From contig NZ_LMKN01000008.1 in assembly GCF_001421535.1 (NCBI RefSeq), positions 381,979-445,978 of the forward strand: a DNA stretch of 64,000 nucleotides, in the 5' to 3' direction. Below are positions 42,074 to 51,293 of this stretch, one piece after another. The notes below the pieces were generated by a model, which had not been told where the DNA came from, searched no databases, and worked only from the letters and a program-made list of their open reading frames with translations. The translations under genes and the position numbers were made by a program. This DNA is from Sphingomonas sp. Leaf20 (GTDB taxonomy: Bacteria > Pseudomonadota > Alphaproteobacteria > Sphingomonadales > Sphingomonadaceae). Position 1 is the first letter of the stretch. The number at the start of each line of letters is the position of its first letter.

Positions 42074-43612
42074 CTAACGATCGCGGCGGCGCAGGGCAAC
42101 GGCCATCGCGATCATCGCCGCGGCCACCAGTGCCGCCGCAAGATTGCCGAGCCGCGCGAACGGCGTGACGACGAGCGCGGGGGGGATGGGGACGTCGACC
42201 GCGCCCGCCTTTTCATGCGCGACGGTGCCGACCAGCCGCCCGTCGGCGCCGATCACGGCGGATATGCCGGTCGGGGTCGCGCGGACGATCGGCAGCCCCT
42301 CCTCGATCGCGCGCATCCGCGCCTGGGCAAGGTGCTGGGGCGGCCCCCAGCTTCCGAACCAAGCGTCGTTCGATGGATTGAACAACAGCTTCGGGCGGTG
42401 CGCGCGGTCGACGGTCTGCCCCGAAAAGATGATCTCGTAGCAGATCTGCATGCCGACTGCGCCGAACCCGGGCAGCGTGAGACTGGCGGGGCCCTTGCCC
42501 GAGGTGAAGTCGATATCGCCGGGCACGAGGCGGGCGAGGCCGAGTGGCTTCAGCAGCCACGGGAGGGGCAGATATTCGCCATAGGGGACGAGGTGTGCCT
42601 TGTCGTAGCGGCCGCGCAGTCGCGCCTGCGCGTCGATCGCGAATACCGAGTTGGTCGCGCCCGTGATCTTGTCGTCGCGGTCGAACGACAAGGCGGTACC
42701 GCCGGTCAGCAGGATGTCGTCGGGGCCGAGCAGGCGCGCGATGCGGCGGCGGAGGTAAAGCGGGCTCGACCAGTCATAGGCGTAGAACGGGTAGCCATCC
42801 TCGAGATAGTCGCGCACGACGCCCTCGGGCCAGACGATCAGTCGCGGTGCGCGGCCGGGCGTGCCCGACAGCCGTTCGAGTGCGGACAGCACGCGTTCAC
42901 CGTCCGATTCGCTGCGATCCTCCTGCCCGATATCGGGCTGGACGACGCGGACTCGCGGTGCGTCGGCCGGTGCGGACGGGGCATCGGTCCAGAGCGCGGA
43001 CAGCGCCGCCAGCGCGAGCGCGGGGACGACGACAAGCGGCATCGTCCAGCGCCGCTGCGCCAGCATCAGCAGCGCACCCGCCGCGACGATCGTCACGCCC
43101 GACAGCGCATAGGTGCCGATCCAGGCCGACAACCGGGCGACGCCGATCAGCGGCAGCCATGCGACGCCGAGCGGATCCCAGGCATAGCCGGTGAACAGGA
43201 CGCTGCGCAGCCATTCGGACGCGATCCAGGCCGCGGCGAAGACGAGCACGAACGCCGGGTCGGGGCCGCGGCGCCCACTGCCGCGGCCGAACCGCCAGGC
43301 GATCGCCGCGGCGGCCATCGGGAACACCGCGAGATACAGCGCCAGACCCACCGCGGCGAAATAGCCGAGCACCGGCGGCATCGCGTCCTGGAAGTCGAAC
43401 GCGTGCTGGAACCAGTTGTTGTTGACCGTGAAGTGGCCGACGCCGAACACCCAGCCGCGCCACAGCGCGCTGCGCAGGCTCGGCGCCGCATGGACAAGCC
43501 AAAGCCACGCCGCGATCGCGACGAGCATCAATGGCCACAGGTCGAGCGGGGCAAAGCCGGTCGCGGCGATGGCGCCGAGGATGAGCGATGCGGAGGCGGG
43601 AAAACGGATCAC
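42074..43612 (-). CDS. lnt: Apolipoprotein N-acyltransferase
   Basis: 512 aa. Six to eight N-terminal helices, then a nitrilase-like periplasmic domain with the Glu-Lys-Cys triad visible in LIVWPEGVVRDY, RYDKAHLVPYGEYLP and GMQICYEIIFSG. C-terminal single helix NLAAALVAAAMIAMAVAL. It adds the third acyl chain to lipoproteins in the inner membrane. The window encodes several lipoprotein substrates. It is followed by metK. Confidence 0.96.
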   Translation of the reverse strand: MIRFPASASLILGAIAATGFAPLDLWPLMLVAIAAWLWLVHAAPSLRSALWRGWVFGVGHFTVNNNWFQHAFDFQDAMPPVLGYFAAVGLALYLAVFPMAAAAIAWRFGRGSGRRGPDPAFVLVFAAAWIASEWLRSVLFTGYAWDPLGVAWLPLIGVARLSAWIGTYALSGVTIVAAGALLMLAQRRWTMPLVVVPALALAALSALWTDAPSAPADAPRVRVVQPDIGQEDRSESDGERVLSALERLSGTPGRAPRLIVWPEGVVRDYLEDGYPFYAYDWSSPLYLRRRIARLLGPDDILLTGGTALSFDRDDKITGATNSVFAIDAQARLRGRYDKAHLVPYGEYLPLPWLLKPLGLARLVPGDIDFTSGKGPASLTLPGFGAVGMQICYEIIFSGQTVDRAHRPKLLFNPSNDAWFGSWGPPQHLAQARMRAIEEGLPIVRATPTGISAVIGADGRLVGTVAHEKAGAVDVPIPPALVVTPFARLGNLAAALVAAAMIAMAVALRRRDR

Positions 43613-43803
43613 GCGTGCGATATGACGTGATGCGGCAGGGTCGGCAACGACTTAGCAAGCCGCGGCATCGCTGCCGTTTTCGCACAACACAGCGCGCCAT
43701 CGGGTGTCGCCGCATGGCGCCGTGCGTGCTCGCGATCGCTCATCTGGCCCGACATGCAAATGTCCGGGGTGACTCATGCGACCGGCCGACCTATCCTTGA
43801 GGC

Positions 43804-44223
43804 ATGACCTTGCGCCCTTTTCATCTCGCCTTTCCTGTCCATGACCTTGACGCAGCGCGTAAATTCTACAGCGAGACGCTCGGCTGCCCCGAGGGGCGGA
43901 GCAGCGAAAGCTGGATCGATTTCGACCTGTTCGGTCACCAGATCGTCGCGCATCTCGATGCCTCGGCCAGGCCCGTCGCGATCGAGAACGAAGTCGACGG
44001 CCATCACGTCCCCGTGCCGCATTTCGGCGTCGTGCTGACGATGGACGACTGGAGCCTGTTGTCCGAACGCGTCAATGCCGCAGGCGTGGTGTTCGGAATC
44101 GCGCCGCATATCCGCTTCAAGGGCGAGCCCGGCGAACAGGCGACGATGTTCTTTATGGACCCGAGCGGCAACGCGCTCGAGTTCAAGGCGTTCGCACATG
44201 ATGCGATGCTGTTCGCAACCTGA
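43804..44223 (+). CDS. VOC (glyoxalase/dioxygenase-fold) family protein
   Basis: 139 aa. [20 protein letters not shown] starts the first beta-alpha-beta-beta-beta module and [29 protein letters not shown] ends the second. His and Glu metal-ligand positions (H7-like in FHLAF, H-x in FGHQIVAH, E in ALEFK) are present. Substrate is unknown. It is followed 10 bp later by a PHA-system-like gene, so they are probably co-transcribed. Confidence 0.85.
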   Translation: MTLRPFHLAFPVHDLDAARKFYSETLGCPEGRSSESWIDFDLFGHQIVAHLDASARPVAIENEVDGHHVPVPHFGVVLTMDDWSLLSERVNAAGVVFGIAPHIRFKGEPGEQATMFFMDPSGNALEFKAFAHDAMLFAT

Positions 44224-44233
44224 GGATCACAGA

Positions 44234-44536
44234 ATGTCCAATCCCATTTCGGTCGATATCCCCCACAAGCTCGGCAAGGCGGGGGTGCGCTCGCGGCTCG
44301 ACAGCGGCATCGACACGATCGGGTCTAAGATCCCCGGCGGATCGGTGACCGATCGGCGCTGGGAGGGCGATACGCTGCACTTCACCGTCAGCGCGATGGG
44401 GCAGGTCATCGGCAGCAAGGTCACGGTGTTCGAGGACACTGTCCATGCGATCGTCGATCTGCCCGGGCTGCTCGGCCTGTTCGCGGGCAAGGTGCAGGAC
44501 ATGATCCGCAAGGAAGGGCCGAAGCTGCTGCGCTGA
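44234..44536 (+). CDS. Polyhydroxyalkanoic-acid-system family protein
   Basis: 100 aa. ISVDIPHKLGKAGVRSRLDS, then SAMGQVIGSKVTVFEDTVHA and LPGLLGLFAGKVQDMIRKEG match the short PHA-granule-associated family. Its role is unclear; no phaC or phasin gene is near. It is probably cotranscribed with the upstream VOC gene. A repeat element (R4) follows it. Confidence 0.78.
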   Translation: MSNPISVDIPHKLGKAGVRSRLDSGIDTIGSKIPGGSVTDRRWEGDTLHFTVSAMGQVIGSKVTVFEDTVHAIVDLPGLLGLFAGKVQDMIRKEGPKLLR

Positions 44537-44566
44537 GGGTTTGCGCGGTCTGATACGGCCCCCGCT

Positions 44567-44648
44567 CGTCATCCTGACGAACGTCGGGACCCAGAGTTAC
44601 ACACGGCGCGCTCGTGATCCTGGGTCCTGACTTTCGTCAGGATGACGG
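44567..44648. repeat. REP/BIME-like inverted hairpin pair (element R4)
   Basis: Right arm 44620-44648 contains the same TCCTGAC/GTCAGGA hairpin as R3; the left arm 44567-44594 differs at two positions (GAAC loop, one stem base). It separates two converging genes. Confidence 0.85.
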
Positions 44649-44660
44649 GGGAGGAGGCAC

Positions 44661-45986
44661 TTACTTCGCGCTGACGCGCCAGATCGCGTTGCCGACGTCG
44701 TCCGCGACAAGCAACGCGCCGGTCTTGTCGGTGATGACGCCGACCGGGCGACCCTGCGCTTCGCCGTCCGCGTTGAGGAACCCGCCGAGGATGTCGACGG
44801 GCTTGGCCTTCGCCGCCGGGAAGCCCGTATCGCCGAACGGGATATACACGACCTTGTACCCCGAGAGCGGCTTGCGGTTCCACGAGCCGTGCTCGCCGAC
44901 GAACGCGCCGTTGGTGAAGCGGGCGCCGAGCTTGGCGTCGTTCGCAAACGTCAGGCCGAGCGCGGCGACATGCGGTCCGAGCGCATAATCGGGACGCTTG
45001 GCATATTGCTGCAGCGCGGGGTTCTTGGGCTCGACGCGGCTGTCGGGATAGCCGCCCCAATAATACCAGGGCCAGCCGAAATGGTCGCCGAACTCGACCT
45101 GGGTCAGGTAATCGGGGGCAAGGTCGGAGCCGAGCATGTCGCGTTCGTTGACCACGGTCCACAGCTGGCCCGAGCGCGGGTTGATCGCCATGCCGTTGGG
45201 ATTGCGCAGGCCGGCGGCGTAGATCCGCCAGTTCTTGTCGGCGGGCCAGACCTGCAGGATGTTCGCGCGGTATTTCTCCGCGTCCATGCCGTTTTCGGCG
45301 ATGTTCGACGACGAGCCGACGCCGACATACAGCGTCTTGCCGTCCGCAGCGGCGATCACGTTGCGCGCCCAGTGGTTGCCGCCGCCGTTGAGCTTGATCA
45401 CGCGTTCGGGCTTGGCGGTGATCTTCGTCGCGCCATCGGCATAGGGGACGCGGACGAGCGCGTCGGTGTTGCCGATGTAGAGCTGGCCGTTCATCAGCGT
45501 CATGCCGAATGGCGAGTTCAGCCCCGTCATGAAGGTCGAGCGCGTCTCCGCGGTGCCGTCGCCGTCCGCGTCGCGCAGCAGCGTGATGCGGTTGGCGGAA
45601 GGAACGCCCGCACCGGCGCGCCCCATGAGGAAGTTCATCACGCGCGTGACGATCCCCGGCCCTTCGCGCGGCGGCGAATTAGTCTCGGCGACGAGCACGT
45701 CGCCATTGGGGAGGCGGTACATCCAGCGCGGATGGTCGAGCCCGGTGGCGAAAGGCTGCACGCCGAGGCCCGCGGCCGGCGTCGGCATCGCACCCTTTGG
45801 CCAGCCGACCGCCTTCGCCACGCCGATCGTCGGGAGCATCTGGATCCGCGGGGCGGTGATGTCGGGCGTCTTGCCCGCGACCTGATTGACGTCGAGCTTC
45901 GCGGTATCCGGCCACGCCAGATAGGCGAATCCAGCGATGCCGACGAGGACGATCAGGCCCAGGACGATGAGGATATGTTTGCGCAT
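44661..45986 (-). CDS. PQQ-dependent sugar dehydrogenase family protein, membrane-anchored
   Basis: 441 aa. N-terminal anchor (ILIVLGLIVLVGIAGFAYLA), then the six-bladed sorbosone/glucose dehydrogenase fold: ATGLDHPRWMYRLPNGDVLV, LNGGGNHWARNVIAAADGKT, YAAGLRNPNGMAINPRSGQL, WTVVNERDMLGSDLAPDYLT, GEHGSWNRKPLSGYKVVYIP and GRPVGVITDKTGALLVADDV. Related enzymes oxidise sugars in the periplasm using PQQ and calcium. No PQQ synthesis genes are in the window. Confidence 0.9.
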   Translation of the reverse strand: MRKHILIVLGLIVLVGIAGFAYLAWPDTAKLDVNQVAGKTPDITAPRIQMLPTIGVAKAVGWPKGAMPTPAAGLGVQPFATGLDHPRWMYRLPNGDVLVAETNSPPREGPGIVTRVMNFLMGRAGAGVPSANRITLLRDADGDGTAETRSTFMTGLNSPFGMTLMNGQLYIGNTDALVRVPYADGATKITAKPERVIKLNGGGNHWARNVIAAADGKTLYVGVGSSSNIAENGMDAEKYRANILQVWPADKNWRIYAAGLRNPNGMAINPRSGQLWTVVNERDMLGSDLAPDYLTQVEFGDHFGWPWYYWGGYPDSRVEPKNPALQQYAKRPDYALGPHVAALGLTFANDAKLGARFTNGAFVGEHGSWNRKPLSGYKVVYIPFGDTGFPAAKAKPVDILGGFLNADGEAQGRPVGVITDKTGALLVADDVGNAIWRVSAK

Positions 45987-46122
45987 CCTCGAGAGTTAGT
46001 CCGGGGCGCGGGCCGGGGCAATGGCGGCGTCGGCCTATGGTGTATCGGCGCGCGTTTGCGCCGCGCGGGCGATCGGCGTGAAACGGGTTCAGCTTGCGCG
46101 CCGACGGCGCTATAGGCGCACG

Positions 46123-47466
46123 ATGTCGCTTCCCACCCAAACGCCCCCGAAGACACCGCCCAAGACCTATCACGTCAAGTCGTTCGGCTGCCAGATGAAC
46201 GTCTATGACGGCGAGCGCATGGCCGAACTGATGGCCGCGCAGGGGATGACTCAGGCCGATGCGGTCGATGCCGACATCGTCGTGCTCAACACCTGCCACA
46301 TCCGCGAGCGCGCCACCGAAAAGGTCTATTCGGATATCGGCCGGCTGCGAAAGGACCAGCGCCGCAAATCGGGCAAGACGCCGATGATCGCGGTCGCGGG
46401 CTGTGTCGCGCAGGCCGAGGGGGAGGAGATCTTCACGCGGGCCAAGGTCGACGTGGTCGTCGGCCCGCAGGCCTATCACAACTTGCCCGAACTCGTCGCG
46501 CGGGCCGCGGCGGGGGCGCCGTCGCTCGACACCGACATGCCGCTGCTGTCGAAATTCGGCGCACTGCCGTCGCGGCGCAAGGTCGCGCCCTCGGCGTTCC
46601 TGACGGTCCAGGAAGGGTGCGACAAGTTCTGCACCTATTGCGTCGTCCCCTACACCCGCGGCGCCGAGATCAGCCGGCCGTTCGCGGCGATCGTCGACGA
46701 GGCGAAGGCGCTGGTCGACGCAGGCGCGCGCGAGATCACCTTGCTCGGGCAGAACGTCAACGCGTGGTCCGAAGACGCGCGCGGGCTCCACGACCTGATC
46801 CGCGACCTCGACCGCATCCCGGGGCTTGCCCGAATCCGCTATACGACGAGCCACCCCAACGACATGACGCAGGGCCTGATCGACGCGCACCGCGACGTCG
46901 AGAGCCTGATGCCGTTCCTCCATCTGCCCGTCCAGAGCGGCAGCGACCGCGTGCTCAAGGCGATGAACCGGTCGCACAGTCGCGATTCCTATCTCCGCCT
47001 GCTCGACCGCGTCCGTGCGGTCCGTCCCGACATCGCGCTGTCGGGCGACTTCATCGTCGGCTTTCCCGGCGAGACCGATGCCGAGTTCGCCGATACGCTC
47101 AGCCTCGTCGACGCGGTCGGCTATGCGCAGGCGTACAGCTTCAAATACAGCCCGCGCCCCGGCACCCCCGCCGCAGCGATCGTCGAGCAGGTGCCCGAGG
47201 ACGTGATGGACGACCGCCTCCAGCGGCTCCAGGCGGCGCTCAATCGCGACCAGCATGCGTTCAACGCGGCGAGCGTCGGCCGGACCTGTTCGGTGCTGCT
47301 CGAACGCAACGGCAAGCTGCCGGGGCAGCTGATCGGCAAGTCGCCCTGGCTGCAATCGGTCCACCTGATCGGCGACCATGCGATCGGCGACCTCGTCGAC
47401 GTCACGCTCGCCGCCGCCGGCCCCAATTCGCTGACCGGCGTGGAGCGGATCGCCGAGGCCGCCTGA
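46123..47466 (+). CDS. miaB: tRNA-2-methylthio-N6-dimethylallyladenosine synthase
   Basis: 447 aa from the ATG at 46123. An N-terminal UPF0004 domain with three cluster cysteines ([26 protein letters not shown]), a radical-SAM CxxxCxxC in [17 protein letters not shown], and a C-terminal TRAM domain ([20 protein letters not shown]). It methylthiolates A37 in tRNA. It is first of miaB-phoH-ybeY-corC on the plus strand. Confidence 0.96.
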   Translation: MSLPTQTPPKTPPKTYHVKSFGCQMNVYDGERMAELMAAQGMTQADAVDADIVVLNTCHIRERATEKVYSDIGRLRKDQRRKSGKTPMIAVAGCVAQAEGEEIFTRAKVDVVVGPQAYHNLPELVARAAAGAPSLDTDMPLLSKFGALPSRRKVAPSAFLTVQEGCDKFCTYCVVPYTRGAEISRPFAAIVDEAKALVDAGAREITLLGQNVNAWSEDARGLHDLIRDLDRIPGLARIRYTTSHPNDMTQGLIDAHRDVESLMPFLHLPVQSGSDRVLKAMNRSHSRDSYLRLLDRVRAVRPDIALSGDFIVGFPGETDAEFADTLSLVDAVGYAQAYSFKYSPRPGTPAAAIVEQVPEDVMDDRLQRLQAALNRDQHAFNAASVGRTCSVLLERNGKLPGQLIGKSPWLQSVHLIGDHAIGDLVDVTLAAAGPNSLTGVERIAEAA

Positions 47467-47876
47467 CGGCTCCGACCAATCCTCCCCCGCCAGGGGGAGG
47501 TGGCAGGCGCAGCCTGACGGAGGGGGCGGTAAGCGATGGCCCGCGTTCCGTGTCCTCCCCCTCCGGCGCCTTCGGCGCCACCTCCCCCTGGCGGGGGAGG
47601 ATCGGCGGCCCCCCATGAGGCGCGGCGGCAACACCCCGGCGTGTTCCCGCATGCCTCCCGCGATTTCGCTGTCCACCACCCGAATCGCCTGCCACACTCA
47701 CCCTCGATGCAGCTTCGCCCACGCGACACGAATCATCTCCGGCCGGGCCCCCCGGCGCCGCTTGAACGCGCGGCCTCCCATGCTCATCTCTGGTCGGACG
47801 CCATCCCAGGCGTGATGCGTGTCGGCCGGAATTTGCCCCATTACCGTTCCGACACGCCTGCCCCCGAAAGGACCGC
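47467..47876. other. miaB-phoH gap containing an inverted-repeat element
   Basis: 410 bp. The first 135 bp hold element R7 (47479-47602). The rest up to the phoH ATG shows no credible gene or tRNA; frames here are open only because of base composition. GAAAGGACCGC immediately precedes the phoH ATG. Confidence 0.55.
47479..47602. repeat. REP-like inverted hairpin pair (element R7)
   Basis: Outer hairpins CCTCCCCCGCCAGGGGGAGG (left) and CCTCCCCCTGGCGGGGGAGG (right) are reverse complements, and the inner parts (ACGGAGGGGGCGG / CCTCCCCCTCCG) also pair roughly. Same two-hairpin plan as R1-R6 but a different sequence family. Confidence 0.85.
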
Positions 47877-48881
47877 ATGAGCCGTAAACCCGTTCCCGCC
47901 CAGTCCGGTGACCGCGCCCGAGTCGAACTGCTGTTCGACAAGCCCCAATTGCTCGTCCGGCTCTTCGGCCAGTACGACCAGAATCTGGTGGCGCTCGAAA
48001 ACCGCCTCGGCGTGTACATCACCGCGCGCGGCAACAAGATCGGGCTGGAGGGGACCGCCGAACAGGTCGCGCGTGCGCGTGACGTGCTCCACGATCTCTA
48101 CGCCCGGATCCAGCGCGGCGAGGACATCGATACCGGCCTCGTCGACGCGTCGATCGCGATGGCCGACGAGCCGGTGCTCGCCGGAATCATCCGTGCCGAT
48201 GCGGGCGGCGGTGCCGCGCCGCCGATCATGATCCGCACGCGCAAGAAGACGATCGTCCCGCGCACGCCCGCACAGGCGCATTATATGCGCGAACTGACCA
48301 GTAACGACATGATCTTCGCGCTCGGACCGGCAGGTACCGGCAAGACCTATGTCGCGGTCGCGCAGGCGGTGCAGCAGCTGATCACCGGCAGCGTCCAGCG
48401 GCTGATCCTGTCGCGGCCCGCGGTCGAGGCGGGCGAGCGCCTCGGCTTCCTGCCCGGCGACATGAAGGAGAAGGTCGATCCGTATCTGCGCCCGCTCTAC
48501 GACGCGCTGTACGATTGCCTGCCCGCCGAACAGGTCGAGCGCCGTCTTGCGAGCGGCGAGATCGAGGTTGCGCCGATCGCGTTCATGCGCGGCCGGACGC
48601 TGGCCGACGCGTTCATTATTCTCGACGAGGCGCAGAACACGACGCCCGCGCAGATGAAGATGTTCCTGACCCGCTTCGGCGAGAACAGCCGGATGGTGAT
48701 CTGTGGCGATCCCAAGCAGGTCGACCTGCCCGGCGGGGTCGCGGCGTCGGGGCTGGCGGATGCGGTCGCGCGGCTCGATGGGGTCGAGAGCATCTCGATG
48801 TGCCGCTTCACGTCGGGCGACGTGGTCCGCCATCCGATCGTCGGTCGGATCGTCGAGGCCTATGAGGGAACCGACGGCTGA
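47877..48881 (+). CDS. phoH: PhoH family protein (YbeZ type)
   Basis: 334 aa. A KH-like N-terminal part (ENRLGVYITARGNKIGLEGT) precedes a P-loop ATPase: Walker A GPAGTGKTYVA at about 150-160, LSRPAVEAGERLGFLPGDMK, Walker B AFIILDEAQNTTPAQMKMFL, and the sensor region CGDPKQVDLPGG. It works with YbeY in ribosome/RNA quality control in other bacteria. It lies upstream of ybeY with a 149-bp gap. Confidence 0.95.
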   Translation: MSRKPVPAQSGDRARVELLFDKPQLLVRLFGQYDQNLVALENRLGVYITARGNKIGLEGTAEQVARARDVLHDLYARIQRGEDIDTGLVDASIAMADEPVLAGIIRADAGGGAAPPIMIRTRKKTIVPRTPAQAHYMRELTSNDMIFALGPAGTGKTYVAVAQAVQQLITGSVQRLILSRPAVEAGERLGFLPGDMKEKVDPYLRPLYDALYDCLPAEQVERRLASGEIEVAPIAFMRGRTLADAFIILDEAQNTTPAQMKMFLTRFGENSRMVICGDPKQVDLPGGVAASGLADAVARLDGVESISMCRFTSGDVVRHPIVGRIVEAYEGTDG

Positions 48882-49030
48882 GCACCGGTGCGCGGCGGCC
48901 GTTCCGCCGCGCACCCCGGACGGGTCACTGACACCGCGCGCGTGAAAACCCGGGCGGCACGAAAACATGATGCGGAACTTCTGCGCGCGGCTAATGATTT
49001 CGCGGACACCGGTTTTGCCTGAGGATCTGC

Positions 49031-49540
49031 ATGCTTGAAATCGCGCTATCGTCGGACGCACCTTGGCCCGACCAGGACTGGGACGCGCTCGCGCTGCGCG
49101 CGGTGCGTGCCGCGATCGAACGGACCCCGCATGGCGAGTTGCTGACTAGCCCGGCGACCGTCGAGATCTCGGTCCGTCTCGCCTCGGACGACGAGGTGCA
49201 CACGCTCAACAAGCAATATCGCCAGAAGGACAAGCCGACCAACGTCCTGTCCTTCCCGATGGTCCAGCCCGACCTGCTCGAGACGATCGCGCAGAATTCG
49301 GACGACGGCGAGGTCCTGCTCGGCGACATCATCCTCGCACACGGCGTCTGCGTTGCCGAGGCCGGGGAGCGCGGCATTTCGGTTGAGGATCATGCGATGC
49401 ATCTGATGGTGCATGGCGCGCTGCATCTGCTAGGCTATGACCATATCGACGACGACGAGGCGGAGGGCATGGAGCAGATCGAACGCGACGCGCTCGCAGC
49501 ACTCGGACTCCATGATCCCTATCTCATCACAGAGGACTGA
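49031..49540 (+). CDS. ybeY: rRNA maturation endoribonuclease YbeY
   Basis: 169 aa. Zinc site HLMVHGALHLLGYDH (HGxLHLxGYDH), preceded by KQYRQKDKPTNVLSFPM and LLGDIILAHG. It takes part in 16S rRNA 3'-end maturation and ribosome quality control. The N-terminal half carries EISVRLASDDEVHTLNKQYR. It is followed by corC with 8 bp between. Confidence 0.96.
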   Translation: MLEIALSSDAPWPDQDWDALALRAVRAAIERTPHGELLTSPATVEISVRLASDDEVHTLNKQYRQKDKPTNVLSFPMVQPDLLETIAQNSDDGEVLLGDIILAHGVCVAEAGERGISVEDHAMHLMVHGALHLLGYDHIDDDEAEGMEQIERDALAALGLHDPYLITED

Positions 49541-49548
49541 CGACCACG

Positions 49549-50454
49549 ATGGCCGATGGCCCCAATACCGGAAACGGCGACAGTAGTACCGAGAGCGGCA
49601 TATGGCGCGGGCTGAAGGGCCTGATCTTCGGAGCACCCGAGGAAACGCTGCGCGACCAGCTCGAACATGCGATCAACCAGCATGAGGGCGATCCGACCCC
49701 CGACGCGGTCGGCGACCTGACCCCGCTCGAGCGGCAGATGGTCCGCAACCTGCTCCATTTCGGCGAGCGCGATGCGGGCGACGTCGGCGTGCCGCGCGCG
49801 GACATCGTCGCGGTCGAGGAGGGGACCAGTTTCGCCGATCTCGTCCAGCTGTTCGCCGAGGCGGGACACAGCCGGCTGCCGGTGTACCGCGAAAAGCTCG
49901 ATACGATCATCGGCATGGTCCATATCAAGGACGTGTTCAACATTCTCGCCACGGGTGCCGAGCATCCCGCCGCGATCGCCGATCTCATCCGTGAACCGCT
50001 CTATGTGCCGATGTCGCGCGGCGCGCTCGATCTGCTGGCCGACATGCGTCAGAAGCGCGTGCACCTCGCGGTCGTGCTCGACGAGTATTTCGGAACCGAG
50101 GGGCTCGTGACGATCGAGGATCTGATCGAGGAGATCGTCGGCGACATCGAGGACGAGCATGACGACGCCCCCGAGGCACTGCTGGTACCGATCGATGGCG
50201 GGGCATGGGATGCCGATGCGCGTGCCGAGCTCGAGGACGTCGCGCAGTTGATCGACGCACGCCTCGCCGAGGCCGACGGCGATATCGACACGCTTGGCGG
50301 ACTGGCCGCGCTGCTCGCGGGCCATGTTCCGCAACGCGGCGAATGCGTCGATCATGCGAGCGGCTGGAAGCTGGAGATCACCGAAGCCGACGAGCGTCGC
50401 GTCAACCGGCTGCGGCTGCATCCGCCGGTGGTCCCGCTCGACGAGGAGGACTGA
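49549..50454 (+). CDS. corC: CBS-pair / CorC_HlyC domain protein
   Basis: 301 aa, no membrane helix. Two CBS motifs (VPRADIVAVEEGTSFADLVQ ... HSRLPVYREKLDTIIGMVHI; and REPLYVPMSRGALDLLADMR ... HLAVVLDEYFGTEGLVTIED, LIEEIVGDIEDEHDD) and a C-terminal CorC_HlyC domain ending LEITEADERRVNRLRLHPP. It is linked to magnesium/cobalt homeostasis and envelope. In related genomes lnt usually follows; here it does not. Confidence 0.94.
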   Translation: MADGPNTGNGDSSTESGIWRGLKGLIFGAPEETLRDQLEHAINQHEGDPTPDAVGDLTPLERQMVRNLLHFGERDAGDVGVPRADIVAVEEGTSFADLVQLFAEAGHSRLPVYREKLDTIIGMVHIKDVFNILATGAEHPAAIADLIREPLYVPMSRGALDLLADMRQKRVHLAVVLDEYFGTEGLVTIEDLIEEIVGDIEDEHDDAPEALLVPIDGGAWDADARAELEDVAQLIDARLAEADGDIDTLGGLAALLAGHVPQRGECVDHASGWKLEITEADERRVNRLRLHPPVVPLDEED

Positions 50455-50575
50455 TCCGCGGGCGTCGAACCGGTTAATACGGCCACAGCCTGTCCCGGGC
50501 CGACCTGCTCGTCCTCACCGGCAATGGCGCGCTCGGATCGATGGGATTTGCGAAAAAGACCGGCGGCGTTGTCGT

Positions 50576-51289
50576 TTACAGCGCGAGGATGCGACGTCGT
50601 GCCTCAGCGGTGATCGCCTTCCGGTCGCCGATCTGCGCCGGGTCGAAGGGTTCGGCAAAGTGCAGCGTCGGCGCGAAACTGCCTTTGCGGCGCAGCACGC
50701 GCAGCGCGTGATGCTGGCCGGTTTCCTCGCCGACCCAGGCCAGTTCGCCGGTCGCTGCGCCATAGTCGATACGCACCGGCTGGACGACGATATTCGGTGG
50801 CGCAGGGTCGAGCGCTGCCATCAGCGCGGCCTTGAACGGGAGCAGCACGACGCCGTCACCCGTCGTCCCCTCCGGGAACAGCGTGACGGGCCAGTCCTGG
50901 GAAAGCGTCGCCCGAACCTGCGCGATCTGCGCGGTGACCGCCATGCGGTCGGCGCGCGACACGAAGATCGTCGCGTTGAGCGTGCACAGCCAGCCGACGA
51001 GCGGGACGCCGCGCAGCTCGGCCTTTGCGACGAACGCGCTGCCCGTGGCACCGGCCAGCAGCAGGATGTCGATCCAGCTCAGATGGTTCGAGACGAAGAC
51101 GACGTCGTGACGCCGAGGCGTACCGACGATTCGCGGCCTTGCCCCGACGATCCGCGCCACCAGCCCGAGAAACCGCCGCGGCCAGGGTGATTTGGCTCCG
51201 ACCAGCCGCCAGGCACCGTGCAGCGGCAGCGCGGTGACCAGCGCGAGCAGAAGCGCCGCGAGCCGTGCGGAGAGACGCAGGCCGTCGAT
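50576..51289 (-). CDS. plsC: 1-acyl-sn-glycerol-3-phosphate acyltransferase; start codon unusual
   Basis: The acyltransferase core is clear: VFVSNHLSWIDILLL (HxxxxD), FVAKAELRGVPLVGWLCTLN, TLFPEGTTGDG (EGT). It makes phosphatidic acid. The first GTG in frame (51160) would give 194 aa and drop an N-terminal helix (RLAALLLALVTALPLHGAW) that the family usually has. Upstream of it no ATG/GTG/TTG exists back to a stop, but an ATC at 51287-51289 follows AAGGA by 8 nt and sits 5 bp after the fur stop, giving 237 aa. The gene call is firm, the start is not. Confidence 0.85.
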   Translation of the reverse strand: MDGLRLSARLAALLLALVTALPLHGAWRLVGAKSPWPRRFLGLVARIVGARPRIVGTPRRHDVVFVSNHLSWIDILLLAGATGSAFVAKAELRGVPLVGWLCTLNATIFVSRADRMAVTAQIAQVRATLSQDWPVTLFPEGTTGDGVVLLPFKAALMAALDPAPPNIVVQPVRIDYGAATGELAWVGEETGQHHALRVLRRKGSFAPTLHFAEPFDPAQIGDRKAITAEARRRILAL

Positions 51290-51293
51290 GGGA

